Assembly (NCBI GenBank): GCA_020722965.1
Contig: DYJT01000005.1
Coordinates: forward strand, 11,711-75,710
Reading direction: 5' to 3'
DNA: 64,000 nucleotides
DNA from: Brachyspira murdochii
Lineage (GTDB): Bacteria > Spirochaetota > JAAYUW01
In this document: positions 8,607 through 17,792 of the stretch, piece by piece
Position numbering within the stretch: the stretch's first letter is position 1
Layout: each line of letters begins with the position of its first letter
The notes under the pieces: generated by a model
Told to the model about the DNA's origin: nothing
Seen by the model: the letters and a program-made list of their open reading frames with translations, nothing else
The model's database searches: none
Translations under genes and position numbers: made by a program

Positions 8607-10922
8607 TCAAATGTATATTTCTCTTTTTTTCCCGTCTATTAATGGTGAAACTAATCCTTCTTCTTCCATCTGTTCAACCATTCTTGCTGCCCTATTGTAA
8701 CCTATCTTAAGTCTTCTTTGCAAATAAGATGCAGATATCTTTCTTTCCTTTTTAACAATTTCAATGGCACTGGAATAAAGTGGATCATCCCCCTCAAAAT
8801 CTGTCTCGTAAGAAGTATCATCTTTTTTAATCTCAGCGAAAAGATCATTGATAGATTTTCTTTCTGCCTGATATTTTTCTGCAATTTTACCTACTAAAGA
8901 TCTTACTTCATTTGTAGATATGAATGCTCCTTGAATTCTCACAGGAGGAAGTCCGGCAAAAGAAAAGAGCATATCTCCATTTCCAAGAAGTGATTCGGCT
9001 CCAGAAGTATCAAGAATAATTCTTGAATCTGTTTTTGAAAAGGTCTGAAATGCTATTCTTGATGGAAGATTTGATTTAATAACACCTGTTACCACCTCCG
9101 CAGAAGGTCTTTGAGTTGCAAAAATTAGATGTATACCAACCGCTCTTGCCATTGCAGATAGATGTATTAAAGAATCTTCTATTATCTTTTGCGCGATCTG
9201 CATAAGTGCATAAAATTCATCTATTATTAATACAAGATATGGAAGTTTTTCTTCTTTTTGAAGGTTATAATCCTCTATTGATCTAAATCCGCCCTCTTTT
9301 AATATTGAATATCTATTCTCCATCTCGCAAACCAACCATTTTAATGCTGCGGATGCATCCTCGGGATAAATTATAATCTCGTCGGTTAGTAGATGAGGTA
9401 GATCATTATATAATGATAGTTCTACTCTTTTAGGATCGATTAGAATAAGCCTGACTTTTTCCGGTGGATTGGCTATTACCAAAGATGTTATCAATGTGTT
9501 TATACAAACAGATTTACCAGAACCAGTTCTTCCTGCGATCAAAAGATGAGGTGATTTTGAAATATCTGTTACTATTACCTTTCCTTCGATATCTTTCCCT
9601 AAAATAAATGGAAGATGCATATCAGATTCTATAAATTCATCTTGTTTTATAAGATCTGAAAAATAGACTATCTGTTTTATATCGTTAGGGATCTCTATAC
9701 CAACGGCTTTTTTACCTGGTATAGGGGCAAGGATCCTTATTCTTTCTGCCGATAGATTATATGTTATATTCTTCTCAAGATTTATTATCTTGCTTAGGTT
9801 AACCTTTTCATCTATTTCAAGTTCAAATCTTGTTACAACAGGTCCTCTGGTAAAATTTAAAAGCTTTGAATCGATACCAAAATCTCTTAAAGTCTTGAGT
9901 ATAATCGAGGCTTTTTCCTCTATAAGTTTATCATCCTGATTTAAATTTTCAAAATGGGGATGAATCGATTCAGGTAAAAGTTGATCTATTGTAGATTTTA
10001 AATCCTTCTCGTTTTCCTCTGTTTGTGAAATTATTTGGTTCACCCTGTTTAGCAATCTATAATCATAGTTTTTTTGATCGTCTTCAATTCTTTCCTTACT
10101 ATTTTCTGCTTCTTCGATATCATTATCTTTCAAATTATCTTCGACCAATCTTACATCATCTTCCTCTACTTCTTCGACATCATTTTCATTTAAGTCATCT
10201 TCGTATGCTTCTATTTCATTTTCATTTAAGTCATCTTCAATTAATATTATTTCATCTTCTACTTTTTTTAAATTGTCTTCTGTTTCGATATCATTATCAT
10301 TCAAATTATCTTCGATTGTTTCAATATCACCTTCTTTAGTATTTGCATAGTTTTTGTTTTCTTTTTCTTCAATTGAAAAATCATCTTGTAAAAATGGTTT
10401 GATCTGAATTTCAGGAAGATTTAACTTTAGTAATTCTTCTGTCTTTTCTTCTTTTGTTTCTTTTAATTTCTCATCTTTATTAACTTTTATAGTTAAGTTT
10501 TCACCCTTTCGTTCTGATTCAATTTTATAGTGATTTAAGTTTAAATAAAAGATAAGAGACACAATAAAATAAAGCAGAAAAAAGATAAGAAATAGAATAT
10601 ACAAGATAAAAAAAGCTGTTTCACCTGTGAAAAGAGTAACTATCTGTTTATTAATTGAAAAATAGTTGGAACCAAAAAATACTACCTCTAAAACAGGGAT
10701 AGCCGCTGTAAAAAGGAAAAGAGAAGAAAAAAGAAGATTTAGTGCCTTTTCATCGGTCTTAGCATTTACCCTTAAAACAAAAAACCAGATTACCTCTATT
10801 AAAAGCCATGGTATTATACCTAAAGCCTTTATAATACTATTTTGAATGATATAGAGAAAAAAGATTGTTGTTGAGATTGCAAAAGCCAGTATATAATGGA
10901 TAAATTTTATAGAAAATTTCAT
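8607..10922 (-). CDS. ftsK: DNA translocase FtsK/SpoIIIE
   Basis: Membrane-anchored ATPase that pumps chromosome termini through the division septum and activates dimer resolution. About four membrane segments fill residues 1-125. A strongly acidic linker (about 190-290) follows, with five loose copies of a unit like DLNENDIE. The alpha/beta motor carries Walker A GRTGSGKS near residue 460 and the Walker B stretch YLVLIIDEF. The last 65 residues form the winged-helix gamma domain (ISASYLQRRLKIGYNRAARM) that reads polar KOPS sites. Length (771) is normal for the family. It is divergent from the lipoprotein gene at 10978, with 55 bp between. Confidence 0.97.
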   Translation of the reverse strand: MKFSIKFIHYILAFAISTTIFFLYIIQNSIIKALGIIPWLLIEVIWFFVLRVNAKTDEKALNLLFSSLFLFTAAIPVLEVVFFGSNYFSINKQIVTLFTGETAFFILYILFLIFFLLYFIVSLIFYLNLNHYKIESERKGENLTIKVNKDEKLKETKEEKTEELLKLNLPEIQIKPFLQDDFSIEEKENKNYANTKEGDIETIEDNLNDNDIETEDNLKKVEDEIILIEDDLNENEIEAYEDDLNENDVEEVEEDDVRLVEDNLKDNDIEEAENSKERIEDDQKNYDYRLLNRVNQIISQTEENEKDLKSTIDQLLPESIHPHFENLNQDDKLIEEKASIILKTLRDFGIDSKLLNFTRGPVVTRFELEIDEKVNLSKIINLEKNITYNLSAERIRILAPIPGKKAVGIEIPNDIKQIVYFSDLIKQDEFIESDMHLPFILGKDIEGKVIVTDISKSPHLLIAGRTGSGKSVCINTLITSLVIANPPEKVRLILIDPKRVELSLYNDLPHLLTDEIIIYPEDASAALKWLVCEMENRYSILKEGGFRSIEDYNLQKEEKLPYLVLIIDEFYALMQIAQKIIEDSLIHLSAMARAVGIHLIFATQRPSAEVVTGVIKSNLPSRIAFQTFSKTDSRIILDTSGAESLLGNGDMLFSFAGLPPVRIQGAFISTNEVRSLVGKIAEKYQAERKSINDLFAEIKKDDTSYETDFEGDDPLYSSAIEIVKKERKISASYLQRRLKIGYNRAARMVEQMEEEGLVSPLIDGKKREIYI

Positions 10923-10977
10923 TATTCAATCCATAAAAATATATTTACAAATTTTGATTATATTATAGTTTTTCGGT

Positions 10978-12129
10978 ATGAAATCAAAAAGCTTCTTTCA
11001 AAAATATATGGCTTTTTTTATTTTTTTTATATTACTCATTTTTTCTTCATGTTCAACTTTTAAATATGATGTTGGACAACTTACAGGTGAAAATGACTTA
11101 AATTTTTTAAATCATCTTTATCCTATAAATTCAGATGATCCTAAAAATCCGATAAATGAGACGACAAATTTCTGCTCTTTTTTTTATGATGAATCTGGCG
11201 TTTTATATTCATTAACGATAGAACTAAGCAAGCTTAATTTAAATAACACAGAATTCTGGTTTTATGAACTTTCATTTTCAGATTACTCCCCAATTCAGAC
11301 ACAGGATCCTAAAAAACCAGACCCAAATGCAAAACCCATAGTCATAAAGTTTACCCAAACATCTATCAACCCTATGACACCTATAAAAATCAAAGAAAAC
11401 ACCATTTCTCTTGGTAAAAATAAATTTGTCTGGAAAAATGATAAATTGTTATTTGAAATAAAAGACAAGAAAAATTCAATTAAAGTCAGTGCCCAGCTAT
11501 TTCCAAAAAACAACTTTTTTCTTTTTAATTCCCCATTTCTTCTTCATTCAGCTGGAAAATCTGTCCTATTTTTTTCAGTAGATTTAAATACAAATTGCGA
11601 ATATGATCTTTACTATACGGAAAAACAAAGGGTAAAGAAAAAATTGACAAATGGGATAGGGATTTTATATAAAAGTTGGGGAAATTCTTCTATTTCAGAG
11701 TATGAATTACATTTTTTGAACTTTTCAAAAATAAAACTTGGCAAAATAGAGATTAACCCTCCAGAAAATCTATTTAATAAATCTTATATCATTTTTAGTA
11801 TTCCTAAATCATCATTTTATTCAATCCTGGAAATATCGAAGGAAAATAATCTTCCAATAATCAAACAGATCCAGAATTTTGTCCCTGAAAATGATTATAG
11901 ATATTCAAAACTTATCTCAGATAAAAACAGAAGGTATCCTTCTTACTTTTCTATATTGTTGAATAATTTTCTAATTCGTTTCAACCCTCTTTACGATAAA
12001 TCAACTGTTGAGTTTTTCACTCATGACAGCTGGTTTGGGGTAGTTCCTCTTTATGATGCATTTGGTAATCTTATAGGTCTTGGTTTTTCAAATATTTACG
12101 AATACTCACGAATGAAAATTAGCCAGTAA
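10978..12129 (+). CDS. Lipoprotein of unknown function
   Basis: A signal peptide with lipobox IFSSC (Cys about residue 25) marks a lipoprotein of 383 residues. I do not recognise the mature part. It is rich in beta-strand-like alternations (KNKFVWKNDKLLFEIKD, FGVVPLYDAFGNLIGLGF) and contains no Cys clusters or catalytic motifs that I can identify. One could speculate about a lipocalin- or carbohydrate-active-like beta fold, but nothing supports a specific call. It starts 55 bp from ftsK on the opposite strand and is followed 21 bp later by a nitroreductase gene, with which it may be co-transcribed. Confidence 0.8.
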   Translation: MKSKSFFQKYMAFFIFFILLIFSSCSTFKYDVGQLTGENDLNFLNHLYPINSDDPKNPINETTNFCSFFYDESGVLYSLTIELSKLNLNNTEFWFYELSFSDYSPIQTQDPKKPDPNAKPIVIKFTQTSINPMTPIKIKENTISLGKNKFVWKNDKLLFEIKDKKNSIKVSAQLFPKNNFFLFNSPFLLHSAGKSVLFFSVDLNTNCEYDLYYTEKQRVKKKLTNGIGILYKSWGNSSISEYELHFLNFSKIKLGKIEINPPENLFNKSYIIFSIPKSSFYSILEISKENNLPIIKQIQNFVPENDYRYSKLISDKNRRYPSYFSILLNNFLIRFNPLYDKSTVEFFTHDSWFGVVPLYDAFGNLIGLGFSNIYEYSRMKISQ

Positions 12130-12150
12130 AATTTCCATAAAGGAGCTTTT

Positions 12151-12738
12151 ATGGAATTATCAGAAGCCATGAACAAAAGAAGGTCACAGCGCGCACTTGA
12201 AAAAGCTGAAATTACCGAAAGTTTAATAAGAGAGCTAGCATATGCCGCTTGTCTGGCTCCTTCCTGTTATAATAATCAACCCTGGAAATATTTATTTATA
12301 AAAGATGAGAAAAAATTAAATGAGCTTTTCGATGCATATAGTAAAGGAAATGAATGGTGCCAAAAGGCTAGTTTAGTAATTGCAGTCATATCTAAAAAGG
12401 ACGATGATTGTGTAATAGGTAGCAGGACATATTATTATTTCGATACAGGGATGTCAACTGCCTTTTTACTTTTGAAAGCAACCGAATTGGGTCTTATTGC
12501 CCATCCAATAGCAGGATTTGACCCTGAAAAAATAAAAAAAATAATTAATCTTCCTTCCCAATTTGAATTAATTTCCCTTATAATTTGCGGTAAAAAAAGT
12601 GATGATTTAAGCTCATTATCCAAAAAATGGCAGATTGAATCTGAAAATGAAAGACCAGCTAGAAAAAGCTTCGAACAATACTGTTTTATAGATAATTTTA
12701 CTTATAAAGCCGATAAAGAATTCGAAGATAAAAATTGA
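12151..12738 (+). CDS. Nitroreductase-family flavoprotein
   Basis: Small (195 residues) FMN-dependent oxidoreductase of the nitroreductase superfamily, using NAD(P)H to reduce nitro, quinone or similar compounds. The N-terminal MNKRRSQRAL supplies the phosphate-binding arginines typical of these enzymes. APSCYNNQPWKYLFI (about residues 46-60) is the usual flavin-contact segment, and a Gly/Ala-rich helix (TELGLIAHPIAGFDP) follows. AAAGGAGC sits before ATG. Substrate unknown. It lies upstream of the ferritin gene in the same direction, but the 98-bp gap with its own regulatory structures suggests separate control. Confidence 0.9.
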   Translation: MELSEAMNKRRSQRALEKAEITESLIRELAYAACLAPSCYNNQPWKYLFIKDEKKLNELFDAYSKGNEWCQKASLVIAVISKKDDDCVIGSRTYYYFDTGMSTAFLLLKATELGLIAHPIAGFDPEKIKKIINLPSQFELISLIICGKKSDDLSSLSKKWQIESENERPARKSFEQYCFIDNFTYKADKEFEDKN

Positions 12739-12768
12739 TATTATTTAATGTTTTTTTTCTCTAATTTA

Positions 12769-12828
12769 TCCTTTACTTTAAAGTCGGATTTTTTTTAAAT
12801 TATTAATGAAAATTAATAAAGTAAAGGA
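12769..12828 (+). promoter_or_regulatory. Nested inverted repeats before ferritin; one arm covers the ribosome site
   Basis: Two perfect inverted repeats lie in the gap before the ferritin gene. The outer pair, 12769-12780 with 12817-12828, is 12 bp long and its right arm holds AAAGGA, part of the Shine-Dalgarno sequence. The inner pair, 12800-12807 with 12812-12819 (TTATTAAT, spacer GAAA, ATTAATAA), overlaps it by three bases, so the two hairpins exclude each other. The inner palindrome also resembles an operator for a Fur/PerR-type regulator in its AT-rich dyad form. A perfect ACTTTAAAGT palindrome sits at 12775-12784. Function is inferred, not shown. Confidence 0.45.
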
Positions 12829-12836
12829 GTAAATTT

Positions 12837-13373
12837 ATGATTAAGCAAGAAGTATTAAATGCTATGAATGATCAGATTAATTATGAACTTGAATCTTACT
12901 ATATCTATCTTTCGATGGCAGCATATTTTTCTTCATTGAATTTAGAAGGTATGGCTCATTGGATGAGAGTGCAGGCTCATGAAGAGATGATTCATGCGAT
13001 GAAATTTTTTGACCATATAATTGATAGAGGTGGAAAAGTCGAATTAAAAGACATAAAACAACTTAAAACAAAATGGTCAAGCCCAAAAGAAGTATGGGAT
13101 AATGCGTATGCGCATGAACAACTTATTACAAGCAGGATAAATAATCTTCTTGAAATTTCAAGAAAGACCCAGGATTATACCAGTGAACCACTACTTCAAT
13201 GGTTTGTAAACGAGCAGATAGAGGAAGAGGTAAATACCTCAAAAATTTCTCAACAGATGGCTATGATTAATGAGAACCCGCAGGGATTATTTATGTTAGA
13301 TAAAGAACTGGCTTTAAAAGCATTCCCTGCAGGTTCCCCATTTGATCCTATGGCATACAACGCACAAAACTAA
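12837..13373 (+). CDS. Ferritin, non-haem iron storage protein
   Basis: Four-helix-bundle subunit that would assemble into a 24-mer cage, oxidise Fe(II) and store iron. The ferroxidase ligands of bacterial ferritins are visible: Glu in NYELESYYIYL (about residue 17), Glu and His in HEEMIHAMKFF (about 50-53), and the Glu-rich NEQIEEEVNTS (about 125-135). At 178 residues it is slightly longer than the usual 165-175. The ribosome site AAAGGAG is followed by ATG 7 bases later. The gene ends tail-to-tail with the hydantoinase gene, sharing 4 bp. Regulation may involve the inverted repeats just upstream. Confidence 0.96.
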   Translation: MIKQEVLNAMNDQINYELESYYIYLSMAAYFSSLNLEGMAHWMRVQAHEEMIHAMKFFDHIIDRGGKVELKDIKQLKTKWSSPKEVWDNAYAHEQLITSRINNLLEISRKTQDYTSEPLLQWFVNEQIEEEVNTSKISQQMAMINENPQGLFMLDKELALKAFPAGSPFDPMAYNAQN

Positions 13374-14881
13374 ATATATTTCCCATCCCCTTTTTGTAAT
13401 TTTATACCAATGCCATCGTAATATGCGGGTCTAGCCCTTAAAACTGTTGCAACTATCTTATGTTTGAACTCAAAATTATGAAAAGGGGAGAATTTCATCT
13501 TACTATAAAGGTTGTTTTGATCAAAAACAAATCTTTCGTCTTTTTTTACCAGGATAAAATCCGCATCACTTCCTTTTTTTATTACCCCTTTTTTGGGATA
13601 TAAATTATAAAATTTAGCCGCATTTTCAGACATAATCTCTATAATTCTTTCTTCGGATAAAGTATCGTAAAATTCTGAAAGAATATATTGATAAATAGTC
13701 TGGACACCGGCGATTCCAGAATAATCCTTTAAAAATGAACCACTTCTTTTTTCTTCTATATTGCAGGCGGCATGATCAGATGCGACAAAAGAGCATGATC
13801 CATTTTTTATCGACTCTCTAAGACTATTTTTATCTTGTTGTTTTTTTACAGCAGGAGCTGTTTTTAAAAGTGAACCAAACCTGATAAAGTCATCTTCTGT
13901 AAATTCAAGATAGTGTGGTGCAGTTTCGAATGTTATATTGCAGTTTTTCCTTTCTTTTTCAATAAATTCAACCGACTCGCCAGAAGAAAGATGGACTATG
14001 TGCAATCTTACACCTGTTTTCTTTGCAATCTCACAAGCAGTTTGAATTGCTAGCAATTCTGCAAGAGTGGATCTACTATTAATGTAAAATTCGATCTCTT
14101 TTTGCCAATCTTTTTTTTTATCCTGCTGCAGGTATTTGATATTTTCTTTATAATAGCCATCAATGAATTCGAAATCCTCAGCATGAATCAATAGAGGTTT
14201 ATCGAATTTTTTACAAATATTCGCTGCCTTATATAACTGGTAATTCGTCAGCCTTGGAAAACTATCCATTCCGGATATTAGGTATGCTTTGAATCCTTTT
14301 ACATTGCAATCCACAAGATCATAAATATTTTCTTCAAAATCTTCTTCATCTATAGTTTTGCCACTAATTCCTCCAAAAAAGCCATAATCAGAGTAAGAAA
14401 GTTTTTCAACGACATTTAATTTTTCATAGAAGTTCTTCCTTGTCGTAACAGGGGGAATTGAAGTACATGGCATATCTATTATAGTTGTGATTCCTCCAGC
14501 TATAGCAGATGCACTTGCAGTAGAAAAGTCTTCCCTGAAATCATACCCTGGTGTATCAAAGTGAACATGAGGATCGATTCCACCTGGAAGCATTATCATC
14601 CCTTCACAATCGAAAAAATAATTTTTATCATTGTATTCATAAAGTAAATCTTTTTGAGCACTAAAGAATTTTAAAATCGGTAGCAGCTTTAAATCTTGAA
14701 TCTCGCTACTTAAATTTAAAGATTTCTCTTTTAAAAATTTTTCCAATAAATCTTTATTGAACTCATCCTGATTTGAAAAATCATCTTCAAAAATCTTTAT
14801 TTCCCCAAAAACACCACTAATAAGGTCGAAGCTTACAATGGCCTGTTTACCTTTAATTAAGCAATTTACAAAATAGAACAT
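13370..14881 (-). CDS. Hydantoinase/allantoinase-family cyclic amidohydrolase
   Basis: Zinc amidohydrolase of the dihydropyrimidinase-hydantoinase-allantoinase group (COG0044), which opens cyclic amide rings. Metal ligands are visible: DPHVH (His105, His107), the likely carboxylated Lys in VKGFKAYLISG, His in LLIHAED and in LHIVHLSS, and Asp in VASDHAACN. The N-terminal part before DPHVH is about 40 residues longer than in typical members. It is the last gene of the molybdenum-hydroxylase operon, so a ring-opening step in purine or urate-type degradation, like the HyuA gene beside ygfK in E. coli, is the best guess. True substrate uncertain. Confidence 0.88.
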   Translation of the reverse strand: MFYFVNCLIKGKQAIVSFDLISGVFGEIKIFEDDFSNQDEFNKDLLEKFLKEKSLNLSSEIQDLKLLPILKFFSAQKDLLYEYNDKNYFFDCEGMIMLPGGIDPHVHFDTPGYDFREDFSTASASAIAGGITTIIDMPCTSIPPVTTRKNFYEKLNVVEKLSYSDYGFFGGISGKTIDEEDFEENIYDLVDCNVKGFKAYLISGMDSFPRLTNYQLYKAANICKKFDKPLLIHAEDFEFIDGYYKENIKYLQQDKKKDWQKEIEFYINSRSTLAELLAIQTACEIAKKTGVRLHIVHLSSGESVEFIEKERKNCNITFETAPHYLEFTEDDFIRFGSLLKTAPAVKKQQDKNSLRESIKNGSCSFVASDHAACNIEEKRSGSFLKDYSGIAGVQTIYQYILSEFYDTLSEERIIEIMSENAAKFYNLYPKKGVIKKGSDADFILVKKDERFVFDQNNLYSKMKFSPFHNFEFKHKIVATVLRARPAYYDGIGIKLQKGDGKYI

Positions 14882-14917
14882 AAAATTCCTTTCATAAAAA
14901 TCTTAACATTAAATCTA

Positions 14918-17239
14918 CTACTTAGCACAATCAAGTAAAGCCTTAACTCTATCGGGTAAAAATGGAGAAGTATATAATCTTAATCCAGTTGCATATGCAA
15001 AAGCATTAGCAATTGATGGAATTGGCCCATTAATATTTATCTCTGAAACAGATTTTGCACCATAAGGTCCGGTCTTTTCATAAGATGGGAAAAGCACTAC
15101 CTTTATGGGCGGAATATCAAGCGCATTATATATCTTGTAACGATTAAATGAAGGATTAAGCATTCTACCATCTTTTAAGTAATATTGCTCTGTTAAAGCG
15201 TAACTTATCCCATTTACAATTGCTCCTTCACATTGCCCTTCTGTTAAAGCTATATTGATAGGGGTTCCACAATCGACTGTAGCTAAATAATCTATAATCT
15301 TGATCTTACCCGTATAGGTGTCAACCTCTTCCTCACAAAAATGAACGGCAAATGGTGGTGGAGAAATTTTACAGTATTCGGAAGCAACAGCCTGTATCTG
15401 AAACTGATTATTCTGGTACATCGCATATCTTACAATATCCTGATATGAAACCTTTTTATCTTTATAAATTGCATTCTCATTTTCAAGCTTTATTTCATCT
15501 GTTTTAACATTTAATATCGCCGATGCCACTTCTAACAACTGCTCTTTTACCTTTTGGGCAGCAGATAGAACAGCATTTCCTGAAAGATAGGTAGTCGAAG
15601 ATGCATAGGCACCTGTATCAAAAGGTGTTACATCTGTATCTGCTGCTATTACATGAATTTTATTAACAGGGATATCGAGAGTTTCAGCAATTATTTGAGC
15701 GAAAATAGTATCTGCTCCAGTACCTATATCTGTTGCACCAACCATCAAAATAGCAGAACCATCATCCTGCATTTTCAAGTAGCTTGAAGCCATATCAACT
15801 TTAGCTATAGCCGAACCTTGCATTAAGACAGCCAGCCCAACACCTCTTTTGTATCTTCTTGAGCTTGTTTTTTCATTTTTGTATCCTTCTCTTTTCCCTT
15901 TCCAGTCAAAGATTTTTGCTCCTTCTATAAGACATTTTTTTAAATTATTTGATGTAACCAGCTGTTCTACACCTTCGGTTCCCTCTCCCAACTCTTTGAA
16001 AATTGGAGATGTCTCATTTTCATCAATTGCCCATTTATTAAAATAATCGACTGGATCTATATCCAAGCTTTCAAGAATCTCATCCACAAAACAATTCAAA
16101 GCAAACTGCCCCTGTGTTGCACCATAACCCCTGTATGCTCCACCAACAGGCAGATTCGCATAAAATGATTTACCTAAAAATTTGACATTTGGTATCTTGT
16201 TCAAAATCGGTAGAGTCTTTGAACCAACATTAGTAAGAACTGTAAGAGCGTGTGGAGCATAAGCGCCGGCATTCTCAATAGCCTTCATAAATAAAGCATT
16301 TATTCTACCATCTTTTTCATAACCTGCATCTAATTCTATCTGATACATATGTCTTGTTCTTGTGCCGATAAAGACTTCTGCTCTTGATAACCTTATCTTT
16401 ACGGGATATTTTAAGACATTTGCAGCATAGGCTACATAAGGCTCTAAAATAATCTCCTGTTTAGAACCGAATCCTCCTCCAATTCTTGGCTTAATAACCC
16501 TTATCTTATGGGCATCTATACCTGTTACCATCGAGGTTATCCTTCTTGCGTGAAAAGGTACCTGGGTTGTACTTATTATTGTTAGCCTTCCTCTCTGGTC
16601 AAAATAGGCTAAAGCAGCATGTGGTTCCATTGCACAATGATGAGCAATATGATTACAATAAATTCTAGATATCTTAAATTCGCTTTTCTTAAAATTTTCT
16701 TCGAAATTCCCAGCTTCAACATCTACAAAGGCTGCAAGATTTTTAAGTGGATCGTATTTTACAGGAATCTTGGCAAAAGATCCGTCATCGTCATGAACTA
16801 TAATATTAGACTTATCTGCATCGACAAAATTTAAAAGTGGTTGTTTTTCATCATATCTTACTTCAAGTTTTTTTGCGGCATTTTGAGCATTTTCAAGTGT
16901 ATCTGCAACGATAAGCGCAACAGGTTCGCCAACAAATCTAACTACTTCAGAAAACATCTTGCAATCATATGGAGATGGTTCAGGATATCCTTGCCCCGCA
17001 CTTGTATAAAGGGTTTGTGGAGTATTTTTATGCCAGAATATCTCTTTAACACCTTCCATTTTTTTAACGGATTCAATATTTTCAATATTTATAACCCTCG
17101 CATGAGGATAAATACTTCTAACAAACACTCCATGATAACAATCTATATCTACATCATCAGTAAAGATCTCATCGCCTGCTGCAAGGGATTTTGCATCTAT
17201 TTTTTCAACAGATTTTTCAATATATTTAAATTTCATCAT
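14918..17239 (-). CDS. Molybdenum hydroxylase large (molybdopterin) subunit, xanthine dehydrogenase family
   Basis: Catalytic subunit of a three-gene xanthine dehydrogenase/CoxL-type enzyme. It hydroxylates purines or other N-heterocycles at the molybdenum centre. The N-terminal Ald_Xan_dh_C-like domain includes HGVFVRSIYPHARV. The cofactor domain shows IGGGFGSKQE, GGAYRGYGATQGQFA and VGATDIGTGADT, plus near the C-terminus YGAKSVSEI, whose Glu fits the catalytic base. Length 773 is standard. Its start overlaps the iron-sulfur gene by 4 bp (ATGA), so the two are translationally coupled. XdhD-like in E. coli terms by context. No maturation gene (XdhC/MocA type) lies in the window. Substrate specificity is not readable. 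Confidence 0.93.
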   Translation of the reverse strand: MMKFKYIEKSVEKIDAKSLAAGDEIFTDDVDIDCYHGVFVRSIYPHARVINIENIESVKKMEGVKEIFWHKNTPQTLYTSAGQGYPEPSPYDCKMFSEVVRFVGEPVALIVADTLENAQNAAKKLEVRYDEKQPLLNFVDADKSNIIVHDDDGSFAKIPVKYDPLKNLAAFVDVEAGNFEENFKKSEFKISRIYCNHIAHHCAMEPHAALAYFDQRGRLTIISTTQVPFHARRITSMVTGIDAHKIRVIKPRIGGGFGSKQEIILEPYVAYAANVLKYPVKIRLSRAEVFIGTRTRHMYQIELDAGYEKDGRINALFMKAIENAGAYAPHALTVLTNVGSKTLPILNKIPNVKFLGKSFYANLPVGGAYRGYGATQGQFALNCFVDEILESLDIDPVDYFNKWAIDENETSPIFKELGEGTEGVEQLVTSNNLKKCLIEGAKIFDWKGKREGYKNEKTSSRRYKRGVGLAVLMQGSAIAKVDMASSYLKMQDDGSAILMVGATDIGTGADTIFAQIIAETLDIPVNKIHVIAADTDVTPFDTGAYASSTTYLSGNAVLSAAQKVKEQLLEVASAILNVKTDEIKLENENAIYKDKKVSYQDIVRYAMYQNNQFQIQAVASEYCKISPPPFAVHFCEEEVDTYTGKIKIIDYLATVDCGTPINIALTEGQCEGAIVNGISYALTEQYYLKDGRMLNPSFNRYKIYNALDIPPIKVVLFPSYEKTGPYGAKSVSEININGPIPSIANAFAYATGLRLYTSPFLPDRVKALLDCAK

Positions 17240-17763
17240 TCCCCTCCTTTTGATAGATATTTTGAAGCAAGCTTAACGGCATCTATTATCTTAACATATC
17301 CGGTGCATCTGCAAAGATTACCACTTAGCGCTATTTTTATCTGTTCTTCTGTTGGTTCGGGAATTTTTGAGAGTAATTCATATGATGCGATGACCATACC
17401 TGGAGTGCAAAATCCACATTGAACTGCACCCGCATCTACAAATGCTTTTTGTATAGGATGTGGATTATTAGTGTCTCCAAGTCCATTTACTGTGGTTATT
17501 TTACTATTTGTGCATGTTGCAGCAAAGACCTGACATGAATTGACTGCTTTACCATTTAAAAACACAAGGCAGGAGCCACAAGCACCTTCCTCACATCCGC
17601 ATTTTACCTCTTTGTACCCTATCCTTCTTAAAAAGGTAAGAAGTGTTTCTGTTGCACTTGTATAGCTTTCTATTTCCTCATCATTTATATTTAAGTTCAA
17701 TTTAATATTATATTCTTGATTAATAGATTTTTTAAATCCTTTTTTTTTCCCGAATGTTGACAT
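17236..17763 (-). CDS. Molybdenum hydroxylase [2Fe-2S] subunit
   Basis: Small electron-transfer subunit carrying two [2Fe-2S] clusters between molybdenum and flavin. The plant-ferredoxin-type cluster is bound by Cys57, Cys62, Cys65 and Cys77 (GCEEGACGSC...NSC). The second, all-helical cluster is bound by Cys116, Cys119, Cys151 and Cys153 (QCGFCTPG, LCRCTGY). At 175 residues it is about 15 longer than most CoxS-type proteins because of a basic N-terminal extension (KKKGFKKS). It lies between the FAD subunit gene (29 bp away) and the molybdopterin subunit gene (4-bp overlap). Confidence 0.96.
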   Translation of the reverse strand: MSTFGKKKGFKKSINQEYNIKLNLNINDEEIESYTSATETLLTFLRRIGYKEVKCGCEEGACGSCLVFLNGKAVNSCQVFAATCTNSKITTVNGLGDTNNPHPIQKAFVDAGAVQCGFCTPGMVIASYELLSKIPEPTEEQIKIALSGNLCRCTGYVKIIDAVKLASKYLSKGGE

Positions 17764-17792
17764 ATAATCTCCTTTTAATTATTTCTGACAAA

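Noticed and set aside
10025..10339. A + strand histidine/leucine-rich open frame opposite ftsK
   Set aside because: It is the complement of the acidic repeat linker of ftsK and has no ribosome site.
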